Below are positions 12,143 to 24,298 of a stretch of DNA of 64,000 nucleotides, piece after piece. The notes beneath the pieces were generated by a model. That model was not told where the DNA came from. It searched no databases and saw only the letters and a program-made list of their open reading frames with translations. The DNA is from Nageia nagi. Taxonomy: Eukaryota; Pinophyta. The stretch lies in the NCBI GenBank assembly GCA_050084985.1, contig JBITNC010000001.1, positions 86,180,001 to 86,244,000 of the forward strand, written 5' to 3'. The position numbers were made by a program, and so were the translations under genes. How positions within the stretch are numbered: the first letter of the stretch is position 1; the number at the start of each line of letters is the position of its first letter.

Positions 12143-13550
12143 TTTTATAAATTTGAAAAGCTTAGTAAAGAAATCCTTCCTGAATGTTTAGATTTATATA
12201 TCATACCTATGATATATGGATGGGAGGTAAAACAAACATTGAAAGACAATAGATCAACTATTAATGTATGTTATCATAATTTTTTGATACAACTTCAAGA
12301 AAAAGATGTAGAGATACCTCCCTTAGAAGAAGCTACATTTAGAATTAGGACATATAATAGTTCATCCAAAAGCCAATTGGCATAGCTACAATTATGGTTA
12401 TAATAGGAGTTAGAATAGTTGAAACATGATTTTAGGTTGTAGATCAAAATTATCATATAACCTATTGTTAGGAAGACCATAGCTTCATGATATGGATGCA
12501 ATACCATCTATAGTGTATGATAGATTGAAATTTGAATACCAGGGTAAGGTACATATAGTAATTGGTGATCCAAAACCATATGCCTTATGTAATGTAATAT
12601 AATTTGAAGAATTCACAATGACTTTTCCTAAATATGAGATTGTACCTTTGGAAATAGGTGCACCAGTGGTAAATATAGAAAAATAACCTCATATCATAGA
12701 AATAGGTATGGGAATGTACAAAATTAAAAACCTTGATTTTTTCACATCCATTAAAGATTTGGTATGAACAAAACTTTTTATTTTTGAGGGATATCAATGG
12801 TGTGCTATACTTCTTGAAGGTCATTAGTGGCATGAAAATAATCGAGATGATGGGGGATGTTGTTTTGTAGCAATGGTATCACCTAGTCCAGAGACATCAA
12901 TGAAGGATCACATAATAAATGTAATGGATAAAAATTTTCCATATCCTTTTGTTCATAAGTACATGATAGAAAATTGCAAATATAAATTAGGGGATTTAGG
13001 CAAATTAGAATAGGGTCTGTCTTCTTTTGCTATTGATTTAGGAGCTGAGAAAACTAAGAATGGATTGGGTAGTGATTAGAATACAAAACAGACAATGGGA
13101 CCTATCAAGTTTATAAAAGAATGCAATTTGATTGAAATTTCTAATGATATTGATGAATATTTATGACTTGATGATAATATACCACTTGATTTTGATTGCT
13201 TTAATACTAATGATGGCATTTTAAAATACTTGGGGCATATTTAGAATTGCCTAATCCAATGATAAATGAAAAATAAGTTACATTATTAATGAGTATGCAT
13301 ATTTTGAACAAAAAGTGAATTTTAATGAAGTATTTTAGGTTGAGAAAGGATATAATGATATAGTGATATTCAAGGATTAGAATATTTTTACTCATTATTA
13401 CATGAAAAGGATGAATTAACATTCCTAAATGAAGAACTAGCAGATGTTAATATTTGGACAAGTGATGAATAAAGGTTGGTCAAAGTTGGAGCAGCCCTTC
13501 CAACACCTCAATAAGAAAGATACAAAAATAAATTTATTGAAAATCAAAAG
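12143..13550 (+). pseudogene. Protease and linker region of element A
   Basis: The region aligns with the aspartic protease of element E. EIPPLEEATFRIRTYNSSSK (12317-12376) matches IPPLEELTFRIMVYDSSTKK there, and the later LLGRP-like turn near 12465 is recognisable. The catalytic D-T/S-G triplet is not visible. From 12600 to 13550 a poorly conserved linker (KIKNLDFFTSIKDLV; FPYPFVHKYM near 12940) is shared with element E at 54580-55100. Many stops are present. Confidence 0.6.
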
Positions 13551-14430
13551 AATTTTGCTTGGTCTTATGTTGATATGCTTGGTTTATATCCCTCTTTTGT
13601 TATGCATAATCTACCACTAAAGGAAGGACCCAAACTAATTAAATAGAAACCAAGAAATATGCATCCCTCTAATGCATTGTTAGTCAAGAAAGAAATTAAA
13701 AATATTTGAATGTTGGATTCATTAAACCAATTGATTATTCAAAATGGATGGCTAAGATTGTTCCTATTATAAAACACACTATAGAGATAAAGGTTTGTAT
13801 TGATTTTCATGATATTAATAATGCTTTTCCAAAGATGATTTTCCATTGCCTAATATTAATATGATTATAGATCTTATTGCTATTCCTAGTATAAAACCCA
13901 ATATAGAAATAAAAGTTTGTACTAATTTTCATGATATTAATTATGCTTTTCCAAAAGATTATTTTCCATTTCCTAATATTGATATGATTATGTATAGTAT
14001 TGTTGGTCATGATAATTTATCTTTTATGGATGGAGTTTTTGGATATAATCAAATTTTAATTGATCTAATTGATCAACATAAGACTGTTTTTACTACAACA
14101 TGGGGAAATTTTTGTTTCAAGGTTATGTCTTTTGGATTAAAAAATGCATGTGCTACCTATCAAAGAGCTATGGTATATATGTTCCATAAGCACATTCATA
14201 AATCAATAGAAGTATATGTTGATGACATCTTGGTCAAATCAAAGCAAGGCTAAGATCACTTGGAGCTCCTTGATGAGGTTTTCAAATTATAAAAAGGTAC
14301 AAGCTTAGACTAAAACCTCAAAAGTGTGCTTTTGGTGTTACTTTAGGAAAATTTATTGGATTCATGGTATCCAAAAGGGGTATTGAGGTGGATAATAAGA
14401 AGGTAAAATTCATAGTAAGTATGCTAACTC
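13550..14430 (+). pseudogene. Reverse transcriptase of element A
   Basis: The N-terminal part (KNFAWSYVDMLGLYPSFVMH, 13551-13610) leads to the fingers/palm region. MDGVFGYNQI, a TTWGNFCFKVMSFGLKNA segment and the catalytic VYVDDILVKSK (near 14212) are intact. YVDD holds the two metal-binding aspartates. A 122-bp direct duplication at about 13753-13997 repeats the FHDIN.AFPKD segment and breaks the frame. Downstream connection sequence continues to about 14430 with stops. Confidence 0.88.
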
Positions 14431-14627
14431 CAAAGAACATCAAGAAATTAAAGATTCTTCAATGAAAGATAAATTTGGTAAGAAGATTCATTTTAGAACT
14501 TGAAGATACATGTAGTCCATTTACTCATTTGTTGAAAAAGGATGTTAGGTTTTTATGGGATAAAAAATGTCAAAAAATATTTGAAGATATAAAATAATAC
14601 TTTTTAAATCCTCCTATCTTAGTTTCT

Positions 14628-15074
14628 ATGGATTTTGAAAAAACATATCTTTATATATCAGCCACTTTGTATGCCTTGTGGGAAATGTTAGGTCGAAAAG
14701 ATGAGAATAAAGAAAGGGTAGTATATTATCTTAGCAAAATTCTTATTGATTATGAAACAAGATATACACCCATGGAAAAGGTCTACTTTGGTATTATTTT
14801 TTCTACAAAAAAATTTAGGCATTATATTTTATATTGCACTACATATGTTGTTAGCCCATTTAACCCACTAAAATATCTTGTAGCAAAACAACATTTTTTA
14901 GGAAGGCTAGCTAAGTGTTTGATGTCATTACAAGAATTTGATATCAATTTAGTAAAGAAAAAATCCATGAAGGGGAAGGCAATTGCAAACTTGATAGCAA
15001 AATTCCATGAATTTCATGGTATAGTGGTACATGAAGAATTACCAAATGAGCATGATGAGGACTCACATAGTTAG
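14628..15074 (+). pseudogene. RNase H (first) of element A
   Basis: MDFEKTYLYISATLYALWEM corresponds to the Ty3/gypsy RNase H start, where a catalytic Asp normally follows the leading beta strand. ERVVYYLSKILIDYETRYTP and the later KKFRHYI, PLKYL and GRLAKCLMSLQEF are typical of the domain. The frame is open from 14628 to 15074. Its role is to remove RNA from the RNA-DNA hybrid. Loss of the expected leading D (YLYIS instead of a YxDAS-like motif) suggests it is inactive. Confidence 0.85.
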
Positions 15075-15086
15075 CAACATGCAACA

Positions 15087-15680
15087 TTGATTGAAGGAAA
15101 CCAACAATGTGATAGTGAAGAAATGATGAACCCAAATGAGTTCGTATGCTACATGGAAGATGAACCTACAACATGGACTCTATATTTTTATGGATTGAAA
15201 TGTTCTTACAAAGTAGGGGCAAGTATTATTTTAGTGTCACCTACCAATGAGGTAATTCCTATGGCTTATAAACATGGATTTGAGTGCAATAATAACATGG
15301 AAATGTATGAATCTCTAATTTTGAGATTAAAAGTAGCTATAATTTTGAATATAAGAGATTTCAAAATATATGGTGACTCATAACTTATGGTAAATCAAGT
15401 TAAGGATACACACAATACAAAGGATGAGAAGTTAAAGCCATATAAGATAGTAGTTTTTGAATTACTTAATGAGTTTCATAGGTATAATATTTAGAACATC
15501 CCAAGGACTAATAACAAGTATGTAGATGCAATGGAAAGTGTAGCTTCATTGGAACTAATTGAGATAGAAGATGAAGAAACCATTCTCAATAATAGAAAGA
15601 TTGGTACACCTTATTACCTTGATCACATAGAGCAAGTACATGTATTCTACCTTAATATAGAAGATGATTATGAACAATGA
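15087..15680 (+). pseudogene. Second, archaeal-like RNase H of element A
   Basis: WTLYFYGLKCSYKVGASIIL, ECNNNMEMYESLILRLK and FKIYGDS (ending 15383) match the additional RNase H domain that characterises the Tat lineage. A stop follows GDS, then LMVNQVKD continues in the same frame to about 15680 (DAMESVASLELIEIEDEE). The first catalytic Asp (normally FDG) is Tyr (FYG). Element E has the same replacement. The glutamate (MYE) and second Asp (GDS) are kept. Confidence 0.85.
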
Positions 15681-15749
15681 TATTTTGATATTTACAATTA
15701 TTTGAAAGAACAAATAATTCCTTTAAGTTATATCTAACACAATATAAAA

Positions 15750-16837
15750 CAACAACAACATTAGAACAAGCACATGATGGATTATATAGAGGACATTTTC
15801 ATGTAAAAGCATTGTACAATAAACTTTTACAAATTGGTTACTATTGGCCTACAATGGAAGAGGATTGCAAGATTCATCTTAAGACCTACTTATAGTGTCA
15901 AAAGCATGCAAATTTGAAAGAATAACTAACTCAAGAGTTGAACTCCATAATTTTACCAGGGTCATTTACAAAATGGAGCATATATTTGATTAGGTTTATC
16001 AATCCACATTCAAGGTAAGGTCACAAATTTATTATCATAGTTACAAATTTTATCATAAAATGGGTTGAATCCATTCAAATTAAATTAATCACACAAGATA
16101 AGATCATTGCATTATTGATAGAGAGTATCATCACTAGGTTCAGGGTACCACAAAAGTTGATCATGGATAATGGGCCAAATTTCAAAGGTAAAGACATGAA
16201 AGAATTTTTTAAAAAGTTTTATATTGCCCAAACATTTTCTTCAATTTATTATCCTCAAGGGAATGGTCAAGTGGAAGCATCAAATAAAATCATCAAGAGC
16301 ATTTTATCAAAGACTTAGGATAGATACAAGGTGGATTGGCATGAACAGTTACCTTATACATTATGGGCATATAGATCAAGCATTAGAATATCCAATGGGG
16401 TAACACTATTTTCATTGGTCTATGGAGATGAAGATGTAGTACCATTAGAACTAGAGTTTTCATCCTTAAGAATTTCATTATAGGGAGAAATATCAAATGA
16501 AGAGACAAGAAAATGTAGATTGCAATAATTGAAATCACTTGATGAGAAGAGAATTTAGGAAATTGAATATAAAAAAGATTACCATGCAAAGTTGAAGAGG
16601 GCATTCAAAAATAAGATCAAACCAAAGGAATTCCAAGTGGGAGACTTGGTACTAAAGGAAAATATCAAGAAGATAGTTGTAAATGATGAAGTAAAAGACA
16701 AATTTGAACCAAATTGGCTAGGCCCATTTGTTGTTATTGAAGCAACATGATTAAGAGCTTACAAATTACCATCCATGGAAAATAAATAAGAACTAAAAAC
16801 CTTCAATTCCATGCACCTTAAATGCTTCTTTGTGTAA
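15750..16837 (+). pseudogene. Integrase of element A
   Basis: The zinc-binding head (HDGLYRGHFHVKALYNKLL, GYYWPTMEEDC) lacks its first cysteine of the CxxC pair. The core shows KLIMDNGPNFKG (second catalytic Asp, near 16160) and YYPQGNGQVEASNK (Glu, near 16270). The first Asp lies in a disrupted stretch near 15985. Further on are WHEQLPYTLWAYRSS and SLVYGDEDVVPLELE. The C-terminal part (FQVGDLVLKE, KFEPNWLGPFVV) ends in a stop at 16835-16837. It would insert the cDNA copy. About five stops interrupt it. No chromodomain is present, as expected for Tat. Confidence 0.88.
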
Positions 16838-17004
16838 GATAGTGGCTTCGTACCTTGCAAAATAATGAATATTTCATGCAAGGTACATGTATTTTAGTTT
16901 TCATTTTTATTTCTATAGTTACTTTGATATTCATAATGTAGTTATCTATGTGCATTACTATCTACATCTCTCTTCCAATGTGAAAAAATAATAATAAAAT
17001 ATCT

Positions 17005-17370
17005 ATGGACCATGAACATATAAATGCTAGGTTGTTGATGGCCATTGACACAGCTAGTGAGAGTTCACTCACTTAAAAGTTAAATTGATGATGCAATTGT
17101 AAGAAATATGTGTACATTGATTCATCCTTAATGAATAATGCAACTTATTATGTATCCACATGATTTTTTATTTGAAACATACAAAGCATAATATTTCAGT
17201 GTCATAGATATACAAATGTATGACCATCGATAGCCATTAGTACAATTAGTGAGAGTTCATTCACTTAAAAGATAAATTGGTGATGCAACCATAAGTAAAT
17301 TACTAATATTGACTCATCATAAATGGATGATGCAACTCACTATGTATCTGAAATATTTTTATGTGGGGTA
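17005..17370 (+). repeat. 3' UTR tandem repeat of element A (about 191 bp, 2 copies)
   Basis: The motif AGTGAGAGTTCACTCACTTA at about 17055 recurs at about 17247 as AGTGAGAGTTCATTCACTTA. Shared surroundings are GATGATGCAA, a 'TTGATTCATC' segment, and TATGTATCCACA or TATGTATCTGAA. The same repeat occurs at the corresponding place of F2 (41005-41550) and E (61480-61830). Confidence 0.85.
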
Positions 17371-17799
17371 TGTCTAATAGTTTTTATAGGTACTACATCA
17401 AAATAAGAACACATAATGAAGCAAACTTCATGCAACTAATGATGTGAGACACTATTAACATGCAGTCAATGATGTGAAAAATAAATAACTAAGAGCTAAA
17501 ATTAGAGAACCACTTATGTATCAAGGCATGGACATGAGAGCATTAGATCCCTAAGTATTAGAAATGAAGGGATGACTAGATCCATGGTTGAACAATGTAA
17601 GGGGAAAAATATATATATAGTTCTTCAAGTTTTATCTTGGTTGCACCACTCAAGGAGCTTTCTTAGAGTAACCAATCCAAAAGGGGGGAGCAAAGTACCA
17701 TCATCATCATCATCAAATGGTAATACTAAATGGAGATTTCAAAAAACTTTCTTCTATACTTCTTATTTAGATATGTAATCTCATTTTTTCAATCACAAT

Positions 17800-18352
17800 A
17801 GATAATTCATTTTAAAGTATTAAAGAATATGTATTGTAAAGAGGGTTAGAAATATACCCAAGGTAATGTAATCAATGTAATGGACCATCATATAATGTAA
17901 GAGGTATAAAATATCAAAAGGGACACCTTAAACAATGTAAAAGGCAATGATACCAAGAATCAAAGAGGATCAAAACTTTTCTATAAAAGAACATCAAAGG
18001 AAACATAAATGATATTGGTGAATATCAAGAGAAGAGGATTAGAACATGCAATATCATTTCTACTTGACTAAAAATGGTGTTTTATAACACCACCTTTGCA
18101 TATATCTATTAAATCCTTCATTTTACTTCATATATCTTTAGTTTTTCTCATGGATATACATCCTTCATGTAGTTAGCAAAATGCTCTTAGGCCATTGGTG
18201 GGGTATGTTTGATGTATGATCTCTGTTATGTCATTTGGATGCAAGTTGGATGAAGGTACATTATTTATCATGTTTGTTTGATACCATATTTATGATATAT
18301 GCTTCAATAATACATTGTAGATAAATAGTGCATTAATTTATTATTTACACAA
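17800..18352 (+). repeat. 3' LTR of element A, 5'-truncated
   Basis: Similarity to the 5' LTR begins at AATTCATTTTAAAG, so about the first 35 bp of the LTR and the polypurine tract are deleted. It then follows the 5' LTR to ATTATTTACACA near 18350, where the final GGTCTACA is also missing. Confidence 0.82.
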
Positions 18353-18355
18353 CAA

Positions 18356-19430
18356 TTGTTACTAAATAATAGACTATAATTATATACAATTTCATCATTT
18401 GTGAAGGATGGTATGAGATATGAAAATACTTGATTAGAAATAACTAAAGTCAAGGTGAAATAATGTTCCATGAATTTGATATGGAAATAATTAATGTAGT
18501 CTATTAGTATTTTGGGTCTATCATAAAGCTAATGTAGATGGAACCTATGTAATGCACCAATTTCATATTCTTTTTTAATCCATATTTCCTATACTTTTAC
18601 TTTGATTACAACTCTTAAATCATTTATTTTTAATTCCCATGGGTTTGATGTGCAATTTTCAAAATATTTTATGGATATCACTAATTGCATTTCTCTTGGT
18701 AAGCCAAGAAATTGTGCCATAAGTGTAGAAGGGGTTTTTTGAAGTAATTTCATATAGACATCTCCTATATATCTATCCATAAAATTTTGATCAATGCAAT
18801 CAAACTAAAAATGTACCTATTTTAGGATTTATAATATTTTCATTTTTTGAATTTTCCCTTCATGATTATGAAAAAGAAGAAAGAAGAAACCTTGAATTTA
18901 GTCAAGAAAATCATTGACTACTATTTTATTTTTTCTCTTCAAATGGTTGAGGTTTGGAGATAAACATGGAAAAAAATTCATATATTATTTTTTGATGACA
19001 TAAGTCTTCAGGAACATGATTTATCCATTATAAGATTCCATCTAGATTTTGAGGGTCATGAACTATAGTATCCAACATCCAATTGTTAAAAGAGCAATCT
19101 AGTATAATTGTAGGTGTAGCTATAGGCCAATACAAGCATAACAAATTTATCTTGTGTATTTGTTCTTGATAATGCTAATAACCCAAAAATTACACAACTC
19201 TATCTAGATAAATATCAAGGTTTTCTTATTTAACATATATTTTCCATCTATCAAATTTACCTGGATAATTTTTCAAGGGTAAATCTCTTTGTATTTTGTT
19301 AGATAATCAAAAAAATTCTATGATCCTTGGAAAGTAATTTTGTAAGTTTGGAGATAGATCAATCCCCCAAATATCTAGGCTTCTCAAACCATAACATTTT
19401 TAATATTCCTCTTCTTTCCAATGAAATATA
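18356..19430 (-). pseudogene. Extra ORF of F family, copy 1, upstream part
   Basis: On the minus strand, directly downstream of F1 integrase, a frame starts near 19420 (MLWFEKPRYLGD). It continues with weak similarity through 'LLCLYWP' near 18990 to a well-preserved block at 18780-18589 (MDRYIGDVYMKLLQKTPSTL, AQFLGLPREMQLVISIKYFE). The same block in copy 2 reads MDKYKGDVYMQLLQKTPFVL. The rest of the gene lies beyond element A at 9985-8324. Product unknown; no recognised domain, signal peptide or membrane segment. Confidence 0.65.
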
Positions 19431-19476
19431 AATAGTCTTGGTCCTTTTGGTTGCTATCTGTTAAATTCATTTATTA

Positions 19477-20850
19477 TCATGAATTAATTGTATAACGTTT
19501 AGTATATTTAATTTTATATTTACAATATATACAAAGAATCATAAAGCAATTTTGACTATAAAATGGATGAAGAGGTGTGATATTTATTGGCTTATGCTCT
19601 TCATTACCTTCCTTATTAGCTAAGTGATATGCTTCTAAATCAAATTTTCTTTTAATTATATAAGGTCCTAACAAATTAGGGGTAAATTTATCATGAAGTT
19701 GCCTTTCCATCTATGAATTTTGTTGATTTTCTTCAAGTACTAAATCTCCTATGTTGAATTCATGAACTTTAGTCCTTTTATCAAAAGCTTTTTTAATATA
19801 ATTTTGATTAAGTACACATATGTTCTAATGAATGGAATTATCTCTCATCTAATAATAATAACTAGTCTAATTATGTTTGGTGAGGTTCCTCATTTGTAAT
19901 GTAATCATGCAGAGCAATTCGTAAAGATAAAATTTCTATTTCCAAGGGAAAAACTACTTCTACTCCATAAATAAGAGAAAATGGGGTTGCCCTAGTAGGA
20001 GTTTGAATGCTAGTGCGATAGGCCCATAAAGCATGTGGGATTCTTGCATGTTAGTCTCTATGAGAATTTCCTACTATTTTAAGTTGAATACTCCAAATAA
20101 TTTTATTTATAGCCTCATCTTGTCCATTTCCTTGAGGGTAGTAAGACATCAAAAAGCAAATTCTAATGTGATATCCTTTACAAAGGGCCAACACTTACTT
20201 ATTTTTAAAATTCTTACCGTTATCTATGATAATTTGAGTGGGAATTCCAAAATGAAAAAATGATATGATGTTCTATGAATTCTAATATTTTTGATTCTTT
20301 TGTAGAGATCATAGGAAGAGATTCAATCCATTTTATGAAATATTTTGTATCTATTATTATGAATTTATGACCACCTAAGGAAGTAGGAGATATATGACCT
20401 ATACAATCTAGTGCCCATCTTGAAAATGGCCATAGAGATTGCATGGGTTATAATTCTTATGATGGTTGATTAAACAAATTAGAATGTTATTGGTATTTGA
20501 AATATTTCTTAACATATTCTATATAGTCACATTTCATAGTAGACCAATAATAACCCATACACATTAGTCACTTTGTGATTGTAAGACCACTAAAGTTTCC
20601 TTCACATATTCCATCATGTGCATATGAAATTATGATTTGTGAATCTGCCCATTCTAGGCATGTAAGTAATATCCCATCAAAGCCCCTTTGATAAAGAACA
20701 TACCCTAATATACAAAAGTAAGAGGTTTTTAATTTGAATTCTTTCTTAGCCAATTTCATTAAATTAATAGGTTGGAATCCATTTCTTAAGAATTTAACTA
20801 ATTAGATATGCCATAAGTTATTTTCCATTGTAATGTCAAGCATCGCATGT
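19477..20850 (-). pseudogene. Integrase of F1
   Basis: The zinc-binding head is partly visible (SYAHDGICEGNFSGL near 20620). The core start (GGHKFIIIDTKYFIKWIESL at about 20375-20316) contains the Asp-bearing segment. The C-terminal part (KFTPNLLGPYIIKRKFDLEA, then NITPLHPFY) ends at 19477. The core around the DNG and Glu motifs is frameshifted near 20220-19900. The INT of F2 (25966-27058) is an inverted copy of this region. Confidence 0.82.
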
Positions 20851-21440
20851 TGCAATATATCCATCTCCAATAAAGATTGGGTGATTTGTAATATTTTTAT
20901 GTGAATGGTTTATTTAGGGTTTTTAGGTATTAAAGATATAATTGAAGCCATAGCATTGATAGCCCTATTGGTTGATCTTGGTGCCACTTCTAGATCATAT
21001 TTTTTGAATGAATATAATAGAGTATCCACCAACTTTTATATTTTCGGAGTAAAGGTTCTTTACATTGAAAAATTCCTTTCACTTGATTTACAATTAACAA
21101 TGAATAAACAATAAATTTTAATCTTCTTAGATTTAATTTTATGGTGGTATTTATGGCTAGTATTAAGGCTTCATATTCAATGCTATTATTTATACATGTA
21201 AAATTGAGTTTGAAGGTGTAAGGTATGGGCACTCCTTATGGTGTTACAAATATGACATCGATAACTCTACTTTTTTTGCATAAAGTTCTATTAAAATAGA
21301 TTACCATATCCTAGTCTTATTTAGTATTAATAGGAATTTTCATATCATTTACTTGGAAAACATGCTCATCTAGTAATTCAATAATGAGTGATCTATCATC
21401 ATGTAATGGTGCTTTCACAATATAATCAGCTATGAATTAA
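20850..21440 (-). pseudogene. Second RNase H of F1
   Basis: The start near 21310 reads VIYFNRTLCKK, aligned to the FDG motif of the family, so the first catalytic Asp appears replaced by Asn. PYTFKLNFTCINNSIEYEAL (21220-21160) and SLLIVNQVKG follow. The D of the family GDS motif is also lost (VYSLL). It sits between RNase H and integrase, as in Tat elements. Confidence 0.8.
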
Positions 21441-22110
21441 CTTTTGATTGATTTTTGACTTATGAATTATAAATAAAATTTTGTCAAATGCATAATCCAT
21501 TTATATGTTCTTGTATTTTGATAGGTTTTATTCATCATATACTTTAATGGATCTGCTTTAGCAATTACGTAAGTAATATGATTTAACATATAATATCTTA
21601 GCTTCTTTGTTATGAAGACTATTGCTAGACATAGCTTTTCCATATACACATACATAATTTCATAACCAACAAAGGTCCACCTAAGATAGTATATGGATTG
21701 ATCCTTATTATTTTCATTCTTTTCAAAAAGCATAGTTCCTAATGTAGATTTTGTAGCTGATGTGTAGACTAGGAATGGTTCCCCTTCCTTAGGTGGGACT
21801 AAAATCAGAGGTGATTAAAGATAACATTTTATTTCATCAAATGCTTCTTGTTGTTTAGTGCCCTAGTGAAATATAATCTCCTTTTTTTAACAATTTATTA
21901 AATGGTTTGTGCTTGTATGATAATTACAATACGAAGTGTATTATAACTTGCAACTTACCTTGTAGACTTTATAATTGCTTTATGTTTAAAGGGGGAGGCA
22001 TATTTACCATTGCTTTTATTTTACTTGGGTCTAATTTGAATCCAAATTTGGAAATAATAAAACCTAATAATTTTTTGGAAGTGGCCCTAAAATACATTTT
22101 TTGGGATTTA
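21441..22110 (-). pseudogene. RNase H (first) of F1
   Basis: MLFEKNENNKDQSIYYLRWT, YMEKLCLAIVFITKKLRYYM and ADPLKYMMNK (21733-21540) follow the Ty3/gypsy RNase H pattern. The upstream connection to reverse transcriptase (22110-21740) has frameshifts. Confidence 0.8.
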
Positions 22111-22111
22111 G

Positions 22112-22990
22112 TCAAATGTTATATTCCAACAATCTATCAAATATCTTCATGAGTACCTTTGGATGGTCTTCTTTATATTTAAATTTAGCTAATACATCAT
22201 CTACGTAATCTTCCATAATATCATGCATGTAATTATGAAAAATATATATCATTGCTTTTTGGTAAGTAGCTCCTACATTCTTTAATACAAAGGGCATTAC
22301 TTTATAACAAAATGTTCCCCAAGGCATTATGAAGGTCATTTTATGTTGATCTTTTGGTGCTACTTGTATTTGGTTATATCCTAAAAATCCATCCATGAGA
22401 GATAGCATTTTATGTCCAATAGTAGAATTTACTAAGTTATCAATATTTGGTAAAGGAAAATCATCTTTAGGAAAAGCTTTATTTAAATATCTAAAATCCA
22501 TGCATATACAAATCTTCCCATTATATTTTTTAATTGAAACCATGTTGGAGATCTAATCGGAGTAGTCAATAGGGTGTATGAACTTTTCATCTAAAAGTTT
22601 TTATAGTTCTTATTTTACCACTAATGCTATTGTAGTATGTATTTTGTGTAACTTTTGTTTAATTGGTTTACTATCCTCTTTAATACCTAGGTTATGTACT
22701 ACCAAGTTTGGATCTAATCCTGGCATATGAACATAGGACCATGAAAACATCTTTTATTTTTATTTGAGTATAGATATAAATTCTATTCTCTCATCTTTGG
22801 TTAGTGATTTTTCTAGTTGAATAATCTTTATATTATTAGGATCATCACTTAAATATACCTCAATGGTTTCTTTAATTAGCATATGAGACCCTTCTTCAAA
22901 CTGATTAGGTACTGGAATCCAATTGTTATCATTTAAGTTATATTCTTCATCTTCACCTAAATATTGATGCTTTAAGGTTATATTTATGGT
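22112..22990 (-). pseudogene. Reverse transcriptase of F1
   Basis: The best-preserved part is 22543-22112: GKICICMDFRYLNKAFPKDD, MDGFLGYNQIQVAP, MPWGTFCYKVMPF and the catalytic EDYVDDVLAKFKYKED near 22195. YVDD is intact. The N-terminal part (IPVPNQFEEGSHMLIKE at about 22925-22870; WSYVHMPGLDPN near 22740) is readable with stops. A 5' linker to the protease is split by the solo LTR. Confidence 0.88.
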
Positions 22991-23343
22991 GAATTTAGAG
23001 GTTTAAAGTATAACATCTATATCTTTAAATTCTTGTAATGTGGGTTGTTTGGATATGAGTTTAAAATCATGATTTATTCATCTACCATAAAATATGGTGA
23101 GGAACTACTCGAGTTTGATGGAATTAATATTTTGAACTCATCACACCTACACTAGTAAAAAGATACCTTTTCTAGATTTGAATCACATATTTCTTTGATA
23201 TGAATCATGTTAATTGAAATAATATCAAAGAATTTTTTTTTTGGTATTAACACTTTATGTTTTGGATCATCTTGGTTTATTTTTGATTCAAAGTCTTCAT
23301 GTGGTTCTTTGTATTCAAGATTTTTTGATTCTAGTTTGACTAT

Positions 23344-24129
23344 TATTTACAAATAAAAGTGTATTTGAGAATGCAAATAAATAAATACCTATAGTATTGA
23401 AAGAGTATAATATCTATTTATAAATTTTGAGCTAACAGATAACAATTTATAATAAGACAATCTAATATAGAAGATAATTAATAACTATAATCGAAATGAT
23501 ATTACCAAACAAGACTGAATTTGTGTACTTACCTCACAAATTGTACCTGATATTGATGAATGAAAGATAGTGACAAAGCCTCAATAACTAATGGAGTTTG
23601 CACCCAAAGTTGTAGAGCAAGATAATCCAAAAAGAGGGCTATAGATAGTTTATTTCATGCTCGAAAGGAGCATCAATGGTCTACTTTCATTTATAAGGGA
23701 GTATCGATGGTCTTTGTTAGACTATAGTCCATCCTGAATCAACTCTATGACTCAACATAGACTCTTAATGATCTTAGTTTGATACTCAAATAAGCTTAGA
23801 TTGTTAGGATGCTTGCATAAGGAAGTACACAAACCCAACCTTGAATGGCGATGTCAAGAGACACCTAAAGGACTACCATCATTAAGACTAGATATGGGAT
23901 CATGCATCTCCTTGATGTGGACTTACTATTAGATCCATTTTATATAGATAATAATAGGAACTACTCCTTGGGTCTGTGTATACCTACATAAACAAGAATA
24001 TAGTAAGCCGATGATATATATTGATCATATCCAAAATAATATTAATATTATTGAACTAGATATATAAGTGCAAGCACATATTTTATAATGTGTTAAATTA
24101 AATGCATAAATTAATTTTAGGAGATAACA
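23344..24129 (-). mobile_element. Solo LTR in F1 with 5-bp target duplication
   Basis: A 786-bp non-coding block interrupts the linker between protease and reverse transcriptase of F1. On the minus strand it starts TGTTATCTCC and ends GTAAATA, so the last dinucleotide is TA, not the usual CA. The 5 bp ACTAT flank it on both sides (23339-23343 and 24130-24134). CTATATAAAATGG near 23940 (minus strand) is a good TATA box. F1 coding on the two sides is in the same frame once the block and one ACTAT are set aside. This is the footprint of LTR-LTR recombination after insertion. An intron, as reported between pro and RT in Ogre elements, is less likely given the exact duplication. Confidence 0.85.
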
Positions 24130-24298
24130 ACTATGTCATGACAAGATTTCTTTTTATTATTACCCTTGTAACCCAATCCTATTTTATCAATTGGCAATTG
24201 GTAATGGATATTGATTTTATATAGAGGTCCTTGTTCATAATGACCTAAACCTTGTCCCTTTTATTGATACTTATTGAAATATCTTTGGAAAAATGATC

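Larger units (their letters stand above)
10048..18352 (+). mobile_element. Element A: Tat-type Ty3/gypsy retrotransposon
   Basis: Two related LTRs flank gag, protease, reverse transcriptase, two RNase H domains and integrase in Ty3/gypsy order. It sits inside the extra ORF of F1. The left flank (CATCCAAATAATTTTTTTAC) and right flank (CAATTGTTACTAAATAATAG) are contiguous in the inverted copy near 32550-32600, which shows the insertion site. No clean target duplication remains, because the end of the 3' LTR and about 13 bp of flank are missing. Stops and frameshifts in every domain make it inactive. Confidence 0.88.

Noticed and set aside
23344-24129. Ogre-type intron between protease and reverse transcriptase
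   Set aside because: The exact 5-bp duplication, TG start and TATA box fit a solo LTR better; the splice-site match is weak.
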